64,000 nt of DNA from Closterium sp. NIES-65 (lineage: Eukaryota > Streptophyta > Zygnematophyceae > Desmidiales > Closteriaceae). The stretch lies in NCBI GenBank assembly GCA_948144175.1, contig CANXME010000886.1:992001-1056000 (forward strand). Reading direction: 5' to 3'. Positions 32,317 to 41,895 of the stretch are shown here, one piece after another. A program made the translations under genes and the position numbers. Each line of letters begins with the position of its first letter. The stretch's first letter is position 1. The notes under the pieces were generated by a model. That model was not told the origin of the DNA, searched no databases, and saw only the letters and a list, made by a program, of their open reading frames with translations.

Positions 32317-33222
32317 CCCTCCCTGCAATTGTGACCTCGAGAACGTCACCTTCTGCTCGATGTTACTCCTACCGTTCAGCTGGTTTCGCGAATTTCGCAT
32401 ATTCTCGCAGTGCGATGGAGGTTGCAGCCCAACCAGATTCGTTACAGCTAGATCCGTGACCATAAGCTTTCTCTTTCCTCCCTTTCCTGCCGTAAGGCTA
32501 ATGTGTCTCAACCATTGATAATGTACCCGCTCAGCACACCAGCTAGAGATAACTGCTTTATCAGCCCTGAAGACTTGAATTGTGACGTCTTAGCAGCACG
32601 TACGGACTCGCACGTTATAACGAGATTGATGCTTGCGAAATCAGGGAGAAACGCAGATGCGACGTGACGCAGCGAAAGCCGGCTGCAGCAGCGATTGCAC
32701 ATCCAACGCAATAGAATGGTTTTGTGGGTGGGGTGCGGCGATATGTGCACCATGATTTTAATCCGAATTCGTCCTTTCGCCGACGGTGTTTTTGGTGCAG
32801 CTAATGCTATTATCTCAATTCGCCCTCTCATGGCATCCCCCCTCGCTTTGCCATTTTCCGCGTTACGGTCACGACATGTGGGTCACACAGGGTCATGTAT
32901 GTCTGGCCGCACTTCGCCATTTGGTCCACTGTTGCACCGAAGCCCCGCACTTCGTTATCAATGATATTCACCATTCCAAAGCTTTGCGCTTCACCATTCT
33001 TTTGGCTGATGGTCGAACTCGAGGTTATTGAGATCGTGTCCGTCGAGCATCATACTATGATATGAATCCAACCCCATGCCGCCACCATCGTACGAGTCTT
33101 CCAAAGCTCCGCTACTTCGTCATCAATGCACTTTGCCGTCACACCATTGTCATCTATCTGATTTAATTGTCGTGGGATCACATCCATCGAGAGATGAGTC
33201 GATTCACATCGTGCGGCTCCCC
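32317..33222. other. Unassigned, no gene seen
   Basis: About 900 bp without a convincing reading frame or repeat. Frames of about 80-110 codons occur on both strands but show no known motif. Confidence 0.4.
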
Positions 33223-33380
33223 CGCATCATTCTCCCCCGCATCATTCTCCCTCGCATCATTCTCCCCCGCATCATTCTCCCCCGCATCATTCTCCCGCGC
33301 ATCATTCTTCCGCGCATCATTCTCCCCTGCATCATTCTCCCGCGCATCATTCTCCCCCGCATCATTCTCCCCCGCATCAT
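33223..33380. repeat. 15-bp minisatellite
   Basis: About ten and a half copies of CGCATCATTCTCCCC with single-base variants. The 15-bp period keeps a frame open on both strands, giving pentapeptide frames that I regard as accidental. Confidence 0.9.
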
Positions 33381-33550
33381 GCTCGACTGCATGCACGCTA
33401 GTGAGTGAGCAGTGAGCACGCGAATGGGGCGTATAACAAACTGACCGGATTGAGAGGAAATAGCCGGGACTACAGTGGCCGCATGCATCGCTGACGGTAA
33501 GCAGCGGATGCATGGCGCGGGCTCATATGTAGGGTGGGCGATTGTGAGAG

Positions 33551-33660
33551 TTGAGAGGAACTGGTTAAGAGGAGTAGGGTTGAGAGGAATGGGTTGAGAG
33601 GAATGGGTTGAGAGGAATGGGTTGAGAGGAGTGGGTTGAGAGGAATGGGTTGAGAGGAGC
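33551..33660. repeat. 14-bp minisatellite
   Basis: About six clean copies of TTGAGAGGAATGGG (variant TTGAGAGGAGTGGG) with degenerate copies on the left. Confidence 0.85.
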
Positions 33661-34255
33661 AGGGTTATCTGAGGCATGAGTCTCTGCATGTCGTCTTGTG
33701 CGTGAGAAGGATGTCAGGCCCTTAGCTTGTTCAACCTATTTGTAAGTTGTTTTCCCTTCACCACCCCCATATCTCTCCCCCTCCCCCCCACCCCACCCTC
33801 CTTCCAGTCCCTGTCCCTATCCTCCCCCCACCTCCTCCCTTTCCAACATCCCCTCACCCTTAGTCCGTCTTTGAAACTCCTCTCCAGCCACTCCACCACC
33901 CGTTCTCCCAAAGCTTCCAGCCCCCTGCGTCCGTTAAACAAAGGATGCCTGTTTATTTGTTCCCCGGTTTTTATCCCCCCTCTCCCATCTCCTGTGTCCG
34001 CTACCCTCACGTTCCATGATTCTCCTCGTTCACAGGTGTATTTCCCCTCCCTCCCCTCTCCTCTGTCTGCTGCCCTCACGTTCTGCTGAGGCCTGTCACT
34101 CCCTTGTGCTCTGGTCCCGATCGATCCCCACTCACTCATACCATGGTCCATTTCCTCCTGCTAGAACGCATGACGCACAAGCTACATGGCATCAGGGTCA
34201 TGGGGGGTTCATAAGGGTCACGAGTGGTTCGGTAAGGGTCATAAGGGGTTCATGA
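33661..34255. other. Unassigned stretch between minisatellites
   Basis: C-rich, low-complexity on the plus strand (33760-34090); frames of 120-145 codons occur on both strands with biased composition and no known motif. Near 34195-34255 GGGTCATAAGGG-type words prefigure the next array. Confidence 0.4.
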
Positions 34256-34650
34256 GAGTCATGAGGGTCAAAACGGGTTGAGAGGAGTCATGAGGGTCAA
34301 AACGGGTTGAGAGGAGTCATGAGGGTCAAAACGGGTTGAGAGGAGTCATGAGGGTCAAAACGGGTTGAGAGGAGTCATGAGGGTCAAAACGGGTTGAGAG
34401 GAGTCATGAGGGTCAAAACGGGTTGAGAGGAGTCATGAGGGTCAAAACGGGTTGAGAGGAGTCATGAGGGTCAAAACGGGTTGAGAGGAATCATGAGGGT
34501 CAAAACGGGTTGAGAGGAGTCATGAGGGTCAAAACGGGTTGAGAGGAGTCACGAGGGTCAAAACGGGTTGAGAGGAGTCATGAGGGTCAAAACGGGTTGA
34601 GAGGAATCATGACGGTCAAAACGGGTCGAGAGGAGTCATGTGGGTCAAAA
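34256..34650. repeat. 29-bp minisatellite
   Basis: About 13 copies of a 29-bp unit containing GGGTCAAAACGGGTTGAGAG, very homogeneous (most copies identical or one base off). It shares the word GGGTTGAGAGGA with the 14-bp array at 33.6 kb. Confidence 0.95.
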
Positions 34651-34820
34651 AGGGTTATGAGGGTCACGAGGGACAGGGATAGTGTGAGAAGAGGGTGCAG
34701 TGAGGTCTGAGGTTCAAAGTAGGTATTTCTAACAACCTCTTGGGCCAGCTTTAGCATGGTGAAAGTGAAGGCTGATGGTGAAAGTGAAGGCTGATGGTGC
34801 AAGTGAAGTATGATGGTGAG

Positions 34821-34950
34821 GGTGAAGCATGGTGGGGCAGGGTGAAGCATGGTGGGGCAGGGTGAAGCATGGTGGGGCAGGGTGAAGCATGGTGGGGCAG
34901 GGTGAAGCATCGTGGGGCAGGGTGAAGCATGGTGGGGCAGGGTGAAGCAT
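34821..34950. repeat. 20-bp minisatellite
   Basis: About six and a half copies of GGTGAAGCATGGTGGGGCAG, nearly identical. Confidence 0.95.
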
Positions 34951-35511
34951 CTGAACCTCATCTCCTCCTTCCACCCAAACCTCTTTACCCTCAACACTCC
35001 CTCATTTTACCAATTCTTCTTGCCCTATTCCCACCTTCTTACCTTTGAGGCACTGCCTTTGAGGCACTGTCTCTTACTTTCCCTGCACAGAATGCCCCAC
35101 TGCCCCACATTCCCCCATCCAACCTACCTGCGGCACCTCTGATGCTGGTTATCTTGATTGATCGTACTCGTGTATTGATCTAACCTCTCAGAAACATTCA
35201 CTCTAGTCTTCTCAAGGATACTTCAGTCTGATCTAGCCTCTCGCTTGTCAGACGGTGCTTGCATGCAGCAGTGGGCACGCTGCTGTACACCCGCATACCC
35301 TCACTGCGGCCACCTGCTAGGCTGATCCCTACCCTATGCCTTCGTTCCTACATGAAGCCATGAGCTTTGCAGATCCCGAGAGCAGTCACGGATCTGAATT
35401 GAGAGGTGGGCTACGCTGACTGAATTTAGTGCTGGACAAGGGCTGAGATGACATGGCTGGGCTAAATCCAGAAGGCATGTAAGGCTTGTGATGCTAGGCG
35501 GTAGTGTTGTT
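34951..35511. other. Unassigned, no gene seen
   Basis: About 560 bp up to the TTGTT target site of gypsy H. No coding signal recognised. Confidence 0.4.
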
Positions 35512-35791
35512 TGTTATGAGTTGTATGAAAGAAGAGTGCGCAGAATTCAATATCGCGGAAGTGATTACAACTACTGAGCAAGCAACGGGGCCTAGGCATA
35601 ATATAGCATAGCTAGCTAAGCCGGGACCGTGGAGTCATGCGAGGGTTGGGTGTAGGTTTGGGTCTGGAAAACCCGAAGGCGACGCGGAAGACGTTCGGAA
35701 GGCGAGGTCGACGGACCGAGCCTGAATTCCGAAAATTGGGGTTGTACGCGTAAGAGGTGCCTCAGTAAGGAATTGGCAAAAATTCCTTACA
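35512..35791 (-). repeat. 3' LTR of gypsy H
   Basis: 280 bp, plus-strand form TGTTATGAGTTGTATG to AATTCCTTACA. Confidence 0.95.
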
Positions 35792-35804
35792 CTAACCCCC
35801 CCCT

Positions 35805-38800
35805 TCAAGAAAGGTGGTCAACATCAGGCACGTGCCGGCGAGCAAGATATTGCCCAAGGACCGAGTGCCCCTGTAGTGAGTCAGCCGGGACCCACGTGTC
35901 GTCGTCGGTCGTGCGATCCACCCAGCGCAGAAGAAAATCGACGTGTCGTCCAGCTGGGGTCGCACGAATGCGATGATTCAAGATCTTCCAAGGTTGGAGG
36001 GTGGGGTCTGCCACCGGTCGGACACTTGGCGCCTGGTGGGGTCGAGCGACGTCAGATGACTGGGGTGCCACGTAGTGGCGAAGTAGACTGACGTGGAAAG
36101 CGTCATGAATATGCCAGTCGTCCGGGAGGAGAAGTTTCGCAGTGACCGGTGTCAGCATCCGAATGACGCGGAAAGGCCCCACGTAGCGTGGACGTAGTTT
36201 GGCAGGTTGGGGCAGTTTGAGGTTTTTGGTGTCCAGGAGAACCATCTGCCCCTCGCGAAAAGGTAAATTGCGGCGATGTTGGTCAGCGTAGCGGCTGGCG
36301 TTCGAATTTGCTTTTCGGATAAAGTCCGCTGCTTTGGCGCGCGCTGCCTGGAGCTCCGAAATAAACTGCTGTGACCGGGGGACCGGGTTGTCGGGAGTCG
36401 TTGATAAGGGTACCACCGGGTCTATCCCGTAATTGAGGTAGAAGGGTGACTGCTTGGTCGTCGCAGATGGGGCGTTATTGTACGCAAACTCGAGCATGGG
36501 AAGGGAATCCTCCCACTTGGTGATGTCCGGGCAGTTCGTGCGAATCAGCTGCTCCATCGTTTGGTTTGTCCTCTCTGTCTGTCCGTCGGTTTGCGGGTGG
36601 TAGGACGACGAAAATTGCAGGCGGGTGCCGTACTGTGCCCGTGTCTCCTGCCAAAATTTCGACGTGAATTTCGGATCTCGATCGCTGATGATCGCCGTAG
36701 GTAACCCGTGTAGGCGTACGACGGTCGAGATGAAGAGTCGCGCTGTTTCTTCGGCTGTGATCGTTGTACGGCAGGGCGCGAAATGCACCATTTTCGTTAA
36801 GCGATCAACGACGACGAGCACGGAATCGTTGCCACTTGCGCCAGCTGGAAGGCCCGTGACGAAATCCATAGTCACTTGTTGCCACGGTCGTTCGGGTGGC
36901 TTGAGGGGCTGCAATAATCCAGCTGGGCGTTGTCGTGATGATTTCATTGCCTGGCAGGTCGGGCAGGCGGACACATAGCGCTGCACGTCCGACGCCATGT
37001 CGGGCCAGTAGTAATTCCGTTGTAGCAGCTTCAATGTTTTGTCGACGCCGAAATGCCCGGAGAGGTTGGAGTCGTGTACTTCCTGCGTCAGCAATTCGCG
37101 TAAGGGCCGGTAGGAAGGTACCCAAACTCGGTTAGTACCGACTTTTAGGTAGTAACTTCCATGCGGTGTAGTGACCCCGCGGTGTTGACTGGTCCTGAAA
37201 AACCTGTCGATCCTGTAGCCGTGCTTGAACAATCATGCCAATAAAGGGTTGGAATGGGCGATTAGTACTGCTGCGGTCTGCATGGATGGGCGGGTCAGGG
37301 CGTCGGCGATGTTGTTGGTGCCCTTTTTATATGTGATGGTGTAGCGGAAATTTGATTCGAGGTAGTCGAGCCACCGGATTTGTCGTGGGTTGAGCTGTGG
37401 TTGGCTGCGCATGTACTGTAATGACTTGTGGTCAGTTCGGATTGTGACATCCGCTCCCGTGAGGTAGCATCGCCAGGTACGAAACGCATGCACGATGGCG
37501 AGCATTTCCTTGTCGTGAACCGGGTAGTTGCGCTCGGGCGGCTGCATTTTTCTTGACTCGTACGCGATGTCTTGCAGCCCGTTGCCAAAATCCTGAAATA
37601 GCACATCGCCGACGACGAAATCGCTGGCGTCCGTCACGACTTCGAACGGTCGAGATGGATCTGCCAGCCGAAGCACCGGGGGTGAACTCAAAATTCTCTT
37701 CAGCTCGTTGAAAGCCAGCTGTTCTCTCTCCCCCCAAGAAAACTACACGCCCTTATGCAGCAGATTGGTTAACGGCCTGGTTACCCCCGCCATATTGGGT
37801 ACAAAGCGACGGACGTAGTTAACGAAGCCGAGGAAACTCTGCAATTCGGTGATGTTCGTGGGCGGCTTCCACTCCGAGATCGCTGTTATTTTACGAGGGT
37901 CGATTTTAATGCCGTCCCCTGAGACCATGTGCCCCAGAAACTCCAGCTCCGGCTGTAAGAACTCACACTTAGAGCCCTTCGTAATCAGTCGGTTCTGCTG
38001 CAAGCGTTGGAACACCTCGTCCAAGTCCTGTAAATGTTGCTCCCGTGTCTTGCTATACACCAGGATGTCATCCAGGTAAACAATAACTTTTTTGTCCAAC
38101 ATGTCCCGAAACACCCCATTCATAGTGAGCTGGAAAGTCGATGGTGCGTTCGTCAACCCGAACGGCATCACGGTGTACTCATAACTGCCGTAACGGGTGC
38201 GGAATGCAGTCTTCGGGCAGTCGTCGGCGAACACACGAATCTGGTGGTAGCCACCTCGCAAATCGATCTTCGAGAAGAACCGAGCCCCGCGAAGTTGGTC
38301 TAGCAGGTCGTCGGTTCGTGGGATCGGGTGACGCGACTTGATCGTGACCCGATTCAGCGCTCGGTAGTCGATGCACATGCGCAGGCCTCTGTCCTTCTTC
38401 GGCGTGAATAGTATCGGGGCGGCATACGGTGACGTGCTCGGCCGGATAAAACCCTTGGAAAGCAGATAGTCTAGCTGTCTCTGCAATTCGTCGAGCTCCG
38501 GTTGGTTGAGCCGCCATTGTGACCGGATGGTTGGTTTCGCGCCTGGCTCCAGCTCGATCTTGTGGTCTTCCGGACGCTGAGGTGGCAACCCATCAGGCAG
38601 GTCATCCGCGAAAATTTCGGGATACCTCCGAATTATGGTCGCCACGTCGTCGGGTACAGCAGCGCAGAGCGTGTCGATGTCGGCGATTTTTTCGGAAGCC
38701 ACCACCTCGTACAAATGTACGGCGTAGCCTTGCGCTCCCCGTTTTATCGCCCTTTTCAGCGTTATCGCGTTGACACGTGTTGTCGTCAGCTCCGGCTCCG

Positions 38801-39398
38801 CCCATTTCGGAAGTGTCACGCGCCCCTTGTTGCACAGCACCGTGATTGCTCCCGTCGTCCAGTGGATGGTCGGATTGAAACGCTGCAGCCAATCCCTTCC
38901 GAGCAGCACATCGCAACTGTCCAGTGTTGTCGCCAGCATTCGCATGGAGAACCCGAAATCGTCGCCGCACTTCATCCGAATTTGTCGGACCTCGTCCTTG
39001 ATCGCCAGCGGTGTTCCGTCCACCAATCGCGCATCAATCTCTGGTAGACACCTGTCCAGCCTGACTCCAATTTTTTTGGCCGTTGCCAGGTTGACGAGGC
39101 TGTGGCTCGCCCCCCCGTCAACGAATAGTTTTATTTCATGCCCGTTAACCCTCCCTACTACCAGTACAGGGTGATCCACGTGTTCATCCACCTTATTCTT
39201 CCGGTTGCGGTCGATAGTCCGTATCGGTACCACCACTCGGTGTGGATGTTGATTGCCGGGCGACGGGGTCGCGTCAGTAGGTGGCCCGATTGCTACTGAC
39301 TCGTCTCTTTTCCCGACCCCTCTCCATCGTTCCTGTTTCCCTGTTTCAGCTTCGGGCAGTCCTTCCTCCAGTGGCCCGGTTGGTTGCAATTGAAGCAC
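35805..39398 (-). pseudogene. Gypsy H pol: protease, RT, RNase H, integrase, chromodomain
   Basis: It lies in the -1 frame relative to gag and overlaps it by about 105 bp, the usual gypsy arrangement. Order: aspartic protease with LFVDGGASHSLVN (DGGAS), reverse transcriptase with VYLDDILVYS near 38055-38085, RNase H (FEVVTDASD near 37640; TDHKSLQYM near 37425), integrase with an H-H-C-C zinc finger (HFGVDK...CPTCQAMK), the DDE core (MDFVTGLP, IISDRDPKF, QTDGQTERTNQ) and a C-terminal chromodomain (VDFLLRWVDRTTDDDTW). Two stops interrupt one otherwise continuous frame: TAG at 37743-37745 just after RT, and TGA at 37233-37235 before integrase. All catalytic motifs appear intact. It is either a young dead copy or, less likely, uses readthrough. 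Confidence 0.9.
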
Positions 39399-40459
39399 GT
39401 GTTAGGTCCTCGCCTCGGTGCATCCACCCCGTTGATTGTGGGCTGGCGCGGCGGTCCACGAAATTGAGTGCCCTCCCGGGAACTCATTCTCGCCCATTGC
39501 ATCAACGCATCCGTTGATTCAGCCACCTGGACGGCTTCGAGAAAAACACGTGGCCTCGCCCGTCGCACCTCGTACTGTACTTCGTACTTGAGGCCTGCGA
39601 CATAGCGGTCGAGTCGCACCGCGTCACTCATGTCGTCCACTTGGTCAGCTAAATTGCAGAATGTCGCCGTGTAATCTTGGACCGACGCCACCTGCTTCCA
39701 GGTACGCAGCTTCATGCGGGCAGAATCCGAGGCGGATACATGCTCGAATCTGCTTCGCAGCGCGGCGCCCCACTCCGTCCATGTGCGTATCGTGGCCACT
39801 TCGAAGATTGAAGTTGCCTGTTGCGTGACAGCTGCCCAGGTCCCGTCGTTCGCACGTGATATCCCTGCCGGAGCCCACTCTGGTTGAAGAGTCCGCTTCC
39901 ACCACTCCAACGCCGGTCCTCGCAATAGTGATACTGCGAAATTAATGCAGGTGGCATCGTCCGCAATTTGCGCAGCATTGAAAAATACCTCCACACCGAA
40001 CAACCAAGCCGACACAGTGACGGTTTTGTCGCTGGGGTTGAACGGGGGCGGGTTCGTCGGTTTTATCTTAACAGTTGTCGAGACTGTTGCTGCTGCATGC
40101 ACCGAGGGCGCCATTGAAGCCATCACCGGGGTTGTCGCTGTTGCCTGTCGTGGCGTCATCTGCGACTGTTGCCTCGGCTGTGACTGTTGCTCCTGCGTCC
40201 TTTGTGCTCGTTGCATCCGTGCCATCCCCTCGTCTTCAGCGTCCAGCGAGTTCTGTAGCTCGCTGAGGACCTCGTCGTTAGGTGCGAAACTGCTACTCGC
40301 TTCATCCACGGCGGGCGACTCCTGACGCGCTTCACCTCGCGTCTGGCGTAGTTCGGCGTTTTCCGCCCTCAGGCGCTCCAACTCGCCAGACATAGTCTGC
40401 ATGTTGGCCTGCATCGCCCGGAATTGCTGCATGAACTCGTTGAACTCCGCCTGGTCCAT
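39293..40459 (-). CDS. Gypsy H gag
   Basis: 388 residues from a start at 40459 (MDQAEFNEFMQQFRAM). A longer frame extends upstream but runs through the primer site into the LTR, so this start is preferred. An N-terminal segment predicted to be coiled coil (residues about 1-50, with LERLRAENAEL heptads) is followed by a linker, the retrotransposon gag domain (WLFGVEVFFNAAQI; RFEHVSASDSARMKLRTW; VQDYTATFCNLADQVDDM) and a CCHC zinc knuckle CFNCNQPGHWRKDC near 39358-39400. It would form the virus-like particle and bind element RNA. The frame is fully open. Gag-pol fusion would need a -1 shift in the overlap before 39293. Confidence 0.9.
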   Translation of the reverse strand: MDQAEFNEFMQQFRAMQANMQTMSGELERLRAENAELRQTRGEARQESPAVDEASSSFAPNDEVLSELQNSLDAEDEGMARMQRAQRTQEQQSQPRQQSQMTPRQATATTPVMASMAPSVHAAATVSTTVKIKPTNPPPFNPSDKTVTVSAWLFGVEVFFNAAQIADDATCINFAVSLLRGPALEWWKRTLQPEWAPAGISRANDGTWAAVTQQATSIFEVATIRTWTEWGAALRSRFEHVSASDSARMKLRTWKQVASVQDYTATFCNLADQVDDMSDAVRLDRYVAGLKYEVQYEVRRARPRVFLEAVQVAESTDALMQWARMSSREGTQFRGPPRQPTINGVDAPRRGPNTCFNCNQPGHWRKDCPKLKQGNRNDGEGSGKETSQ

Positions 40460-40662
40460 CTGTCGCAGGCTTCGTCTAGCGGGCAGGGGGTTATCAGCGA
40501 TTTTTATGGTTTTGATGAAGGCGCAAACGCTATTAGTCGGAGCGAGATAATCGTGTCTATCTCTCAGCCGACCGCTTTGCAGCCCACCAAACCTATCGCA
40601 CCCCGGTACTAAACTACCCCGGAAAGTGGAGGGTAACCTTGGAAAGTAGCTCTGATACCAGG

Positions 40663-40942
40663 TGTTATGAGTTGTATGAAAGAAGAGTGCGCAGAATTCA
40701 ATATCGCGGAAGTGATTACAACTACTGAGCAAGCAACGGGGCCTAGGCATAATATAGCATAGCTAGCTAAGTCGGGACCGCGGAGTCATGCGAGGGTTGG
40801 GTGTAGGTTTGGGTTTGGAAAACCCGAAGGCGACGCGGAAGACGTTCGGAAGGCGAGGTCGACGGACCGAGCCTGAATTCCGAAAATTGGGGTTGTACGC
40901 GTAAGAGGTGCCTCAGTAAGGAATTGGCGAAAATTCCTTACA
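40663..40942 (-). repeat. 5' LTR of gypsy H
   Basis: 280 bp, minus-strand start TGTAAGGAATTTTCGCC, end CTCATAACA; a TATATTATGC stretch (minus strand) is a possible TATA box. Confidence 0.95.
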
Positions 40943-41895
40943 TTGTTCGAAATGTGTAACGCTGCATGACAGCTGTGTAACCTAATCGTTCGGTCACGTT
41001 TCGCGCAAGCTACACTGCCTCCGATTTCATGATAAGTCCAGAATCCAGGATGGTGTAAATGGGTTGGAAGGGATTGGCTCTTGTGCGGCAGCGCGTTTTC
41101 AACAGCCTCGGGGACTTACTTGCGGATCACTACCGCGGTGTTGTTCTTTCCGCATGCCTTCCGCCAGCCATCCCCACCCACACAACACAACCCGTTTTTT
41201 TGAAAGCTCAAATCGATGACGAACTAGCCATTCCAGCCAGCACATTCTTGACCAAGCTCCCTCTCACTACCAGCAACTCTAGCGCTCGAATCACGTTATC
41301 GCGTTGGTCGATGTGTTACAGTAGTTTTCTGCCTCGGTCGCATTTCTCCCGACTTGTAGCAGTCCGTGCTACTATCAGCTTCTTCTAACAATCTCTAGCC
41401 TATCGATAAACATTGAATGAAGCAATGGCAGCGATGCAATGCAAGGTGCGAGGCAACAGCCTGACGACCGTCACGTCGTTGAATCCCCGATTGGCTCCGC
41501 CGTGGAAGCCCACGGACGGTCACGATGAAGCGGACTTGCCAGCTCCAATCAAACTCTGCGATGTGACTGTAGCGATCGCAGAGGTTCCGCGCGACGCTCG
41601 TTACATGTGCGACCGTACGGAGGACAGAGTGCGTTCCGATTCTTGATGTTTCCAGCCAATCCGATCCCCTTACATTTTCCGAGTGCGCTCCCATTTGATT
41701 CTCAAACAAGGTTTTTTTACGCTCTCAGCTACGGACCACGCTTCGTGTGATGAGGCGATTTTTGAGTCGACTCAAAAATCGCTCTCAGCCACGGACCACG
41801 CTTCGTTTAAAGAAGGGTTGTTTTTATTCGAAATCTAGGGTTTGAGATGAAGCGTAGAAAAGCTCCATGGTTCCTCCCCGGCGTGGATTTGGCAG
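40943..41895. other. Region upstream of the first recognised POLA2 exon
   Basis: About 950 bp. No exon recognised; frames of about 100 codons occur on both strands with no known motif. The missing N-terminal POLA2 exons could be here or left of gypsy H, in which case H sits in a POLA2 intron. It holds palindrome P1 (41755-41782). Confidence 0.4.
41755..41782. repeat. Palindrome P1
   Basis: A 28-bp perfect palindrome, core TTTTGAGTCGACTCAAAA, outer arms GCGAT/ATCGC. It lies between two 26-bp direct copies starting GCTCTCAGC (41721-41746 and 41781-41806; one mismatch), 8 bp after the end of the first and overlapping the second by 2 bp. Confidence 0.9.

Larger units (their letters stand above)
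35512..40942 (-). mobile_element. Full-length Ty3/gypsy chromovirus H
   Basis: 5431 bp with 280-bp LTRs (35512-35791, 40663-40942) that differ at only about four positions. The target duplication TTGTT is perfect (35507-35511 and 40943-40947). The primer site, minus-strand TGGTATCAGAGC, is at 40649-40660, three bases inside the LTR; the polypurine tract (minus GAAGGGGGGGG) lies next to the left LTR. Gag and pol follow in the gypsy order protease, RT, RNase H, integrase, and a chromodomain ends pol, which defines a chromovirus. Two in-frame stops are the only major lesions seen. Confidence 0.95.

Noticed and set aside
33223..33380. Possible CRISPR array
   Set aside because: Units abut with no unique spacers and the genome is eukaryotic; it is a minisatellite.
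41395..41709. 104-codon minus-strand frame upstream of POLA2 and a 77-codon frame opposite
   Set aside because: Neither shows a known motif; they could hide the missing N-terminal exons, but I cannot support that.
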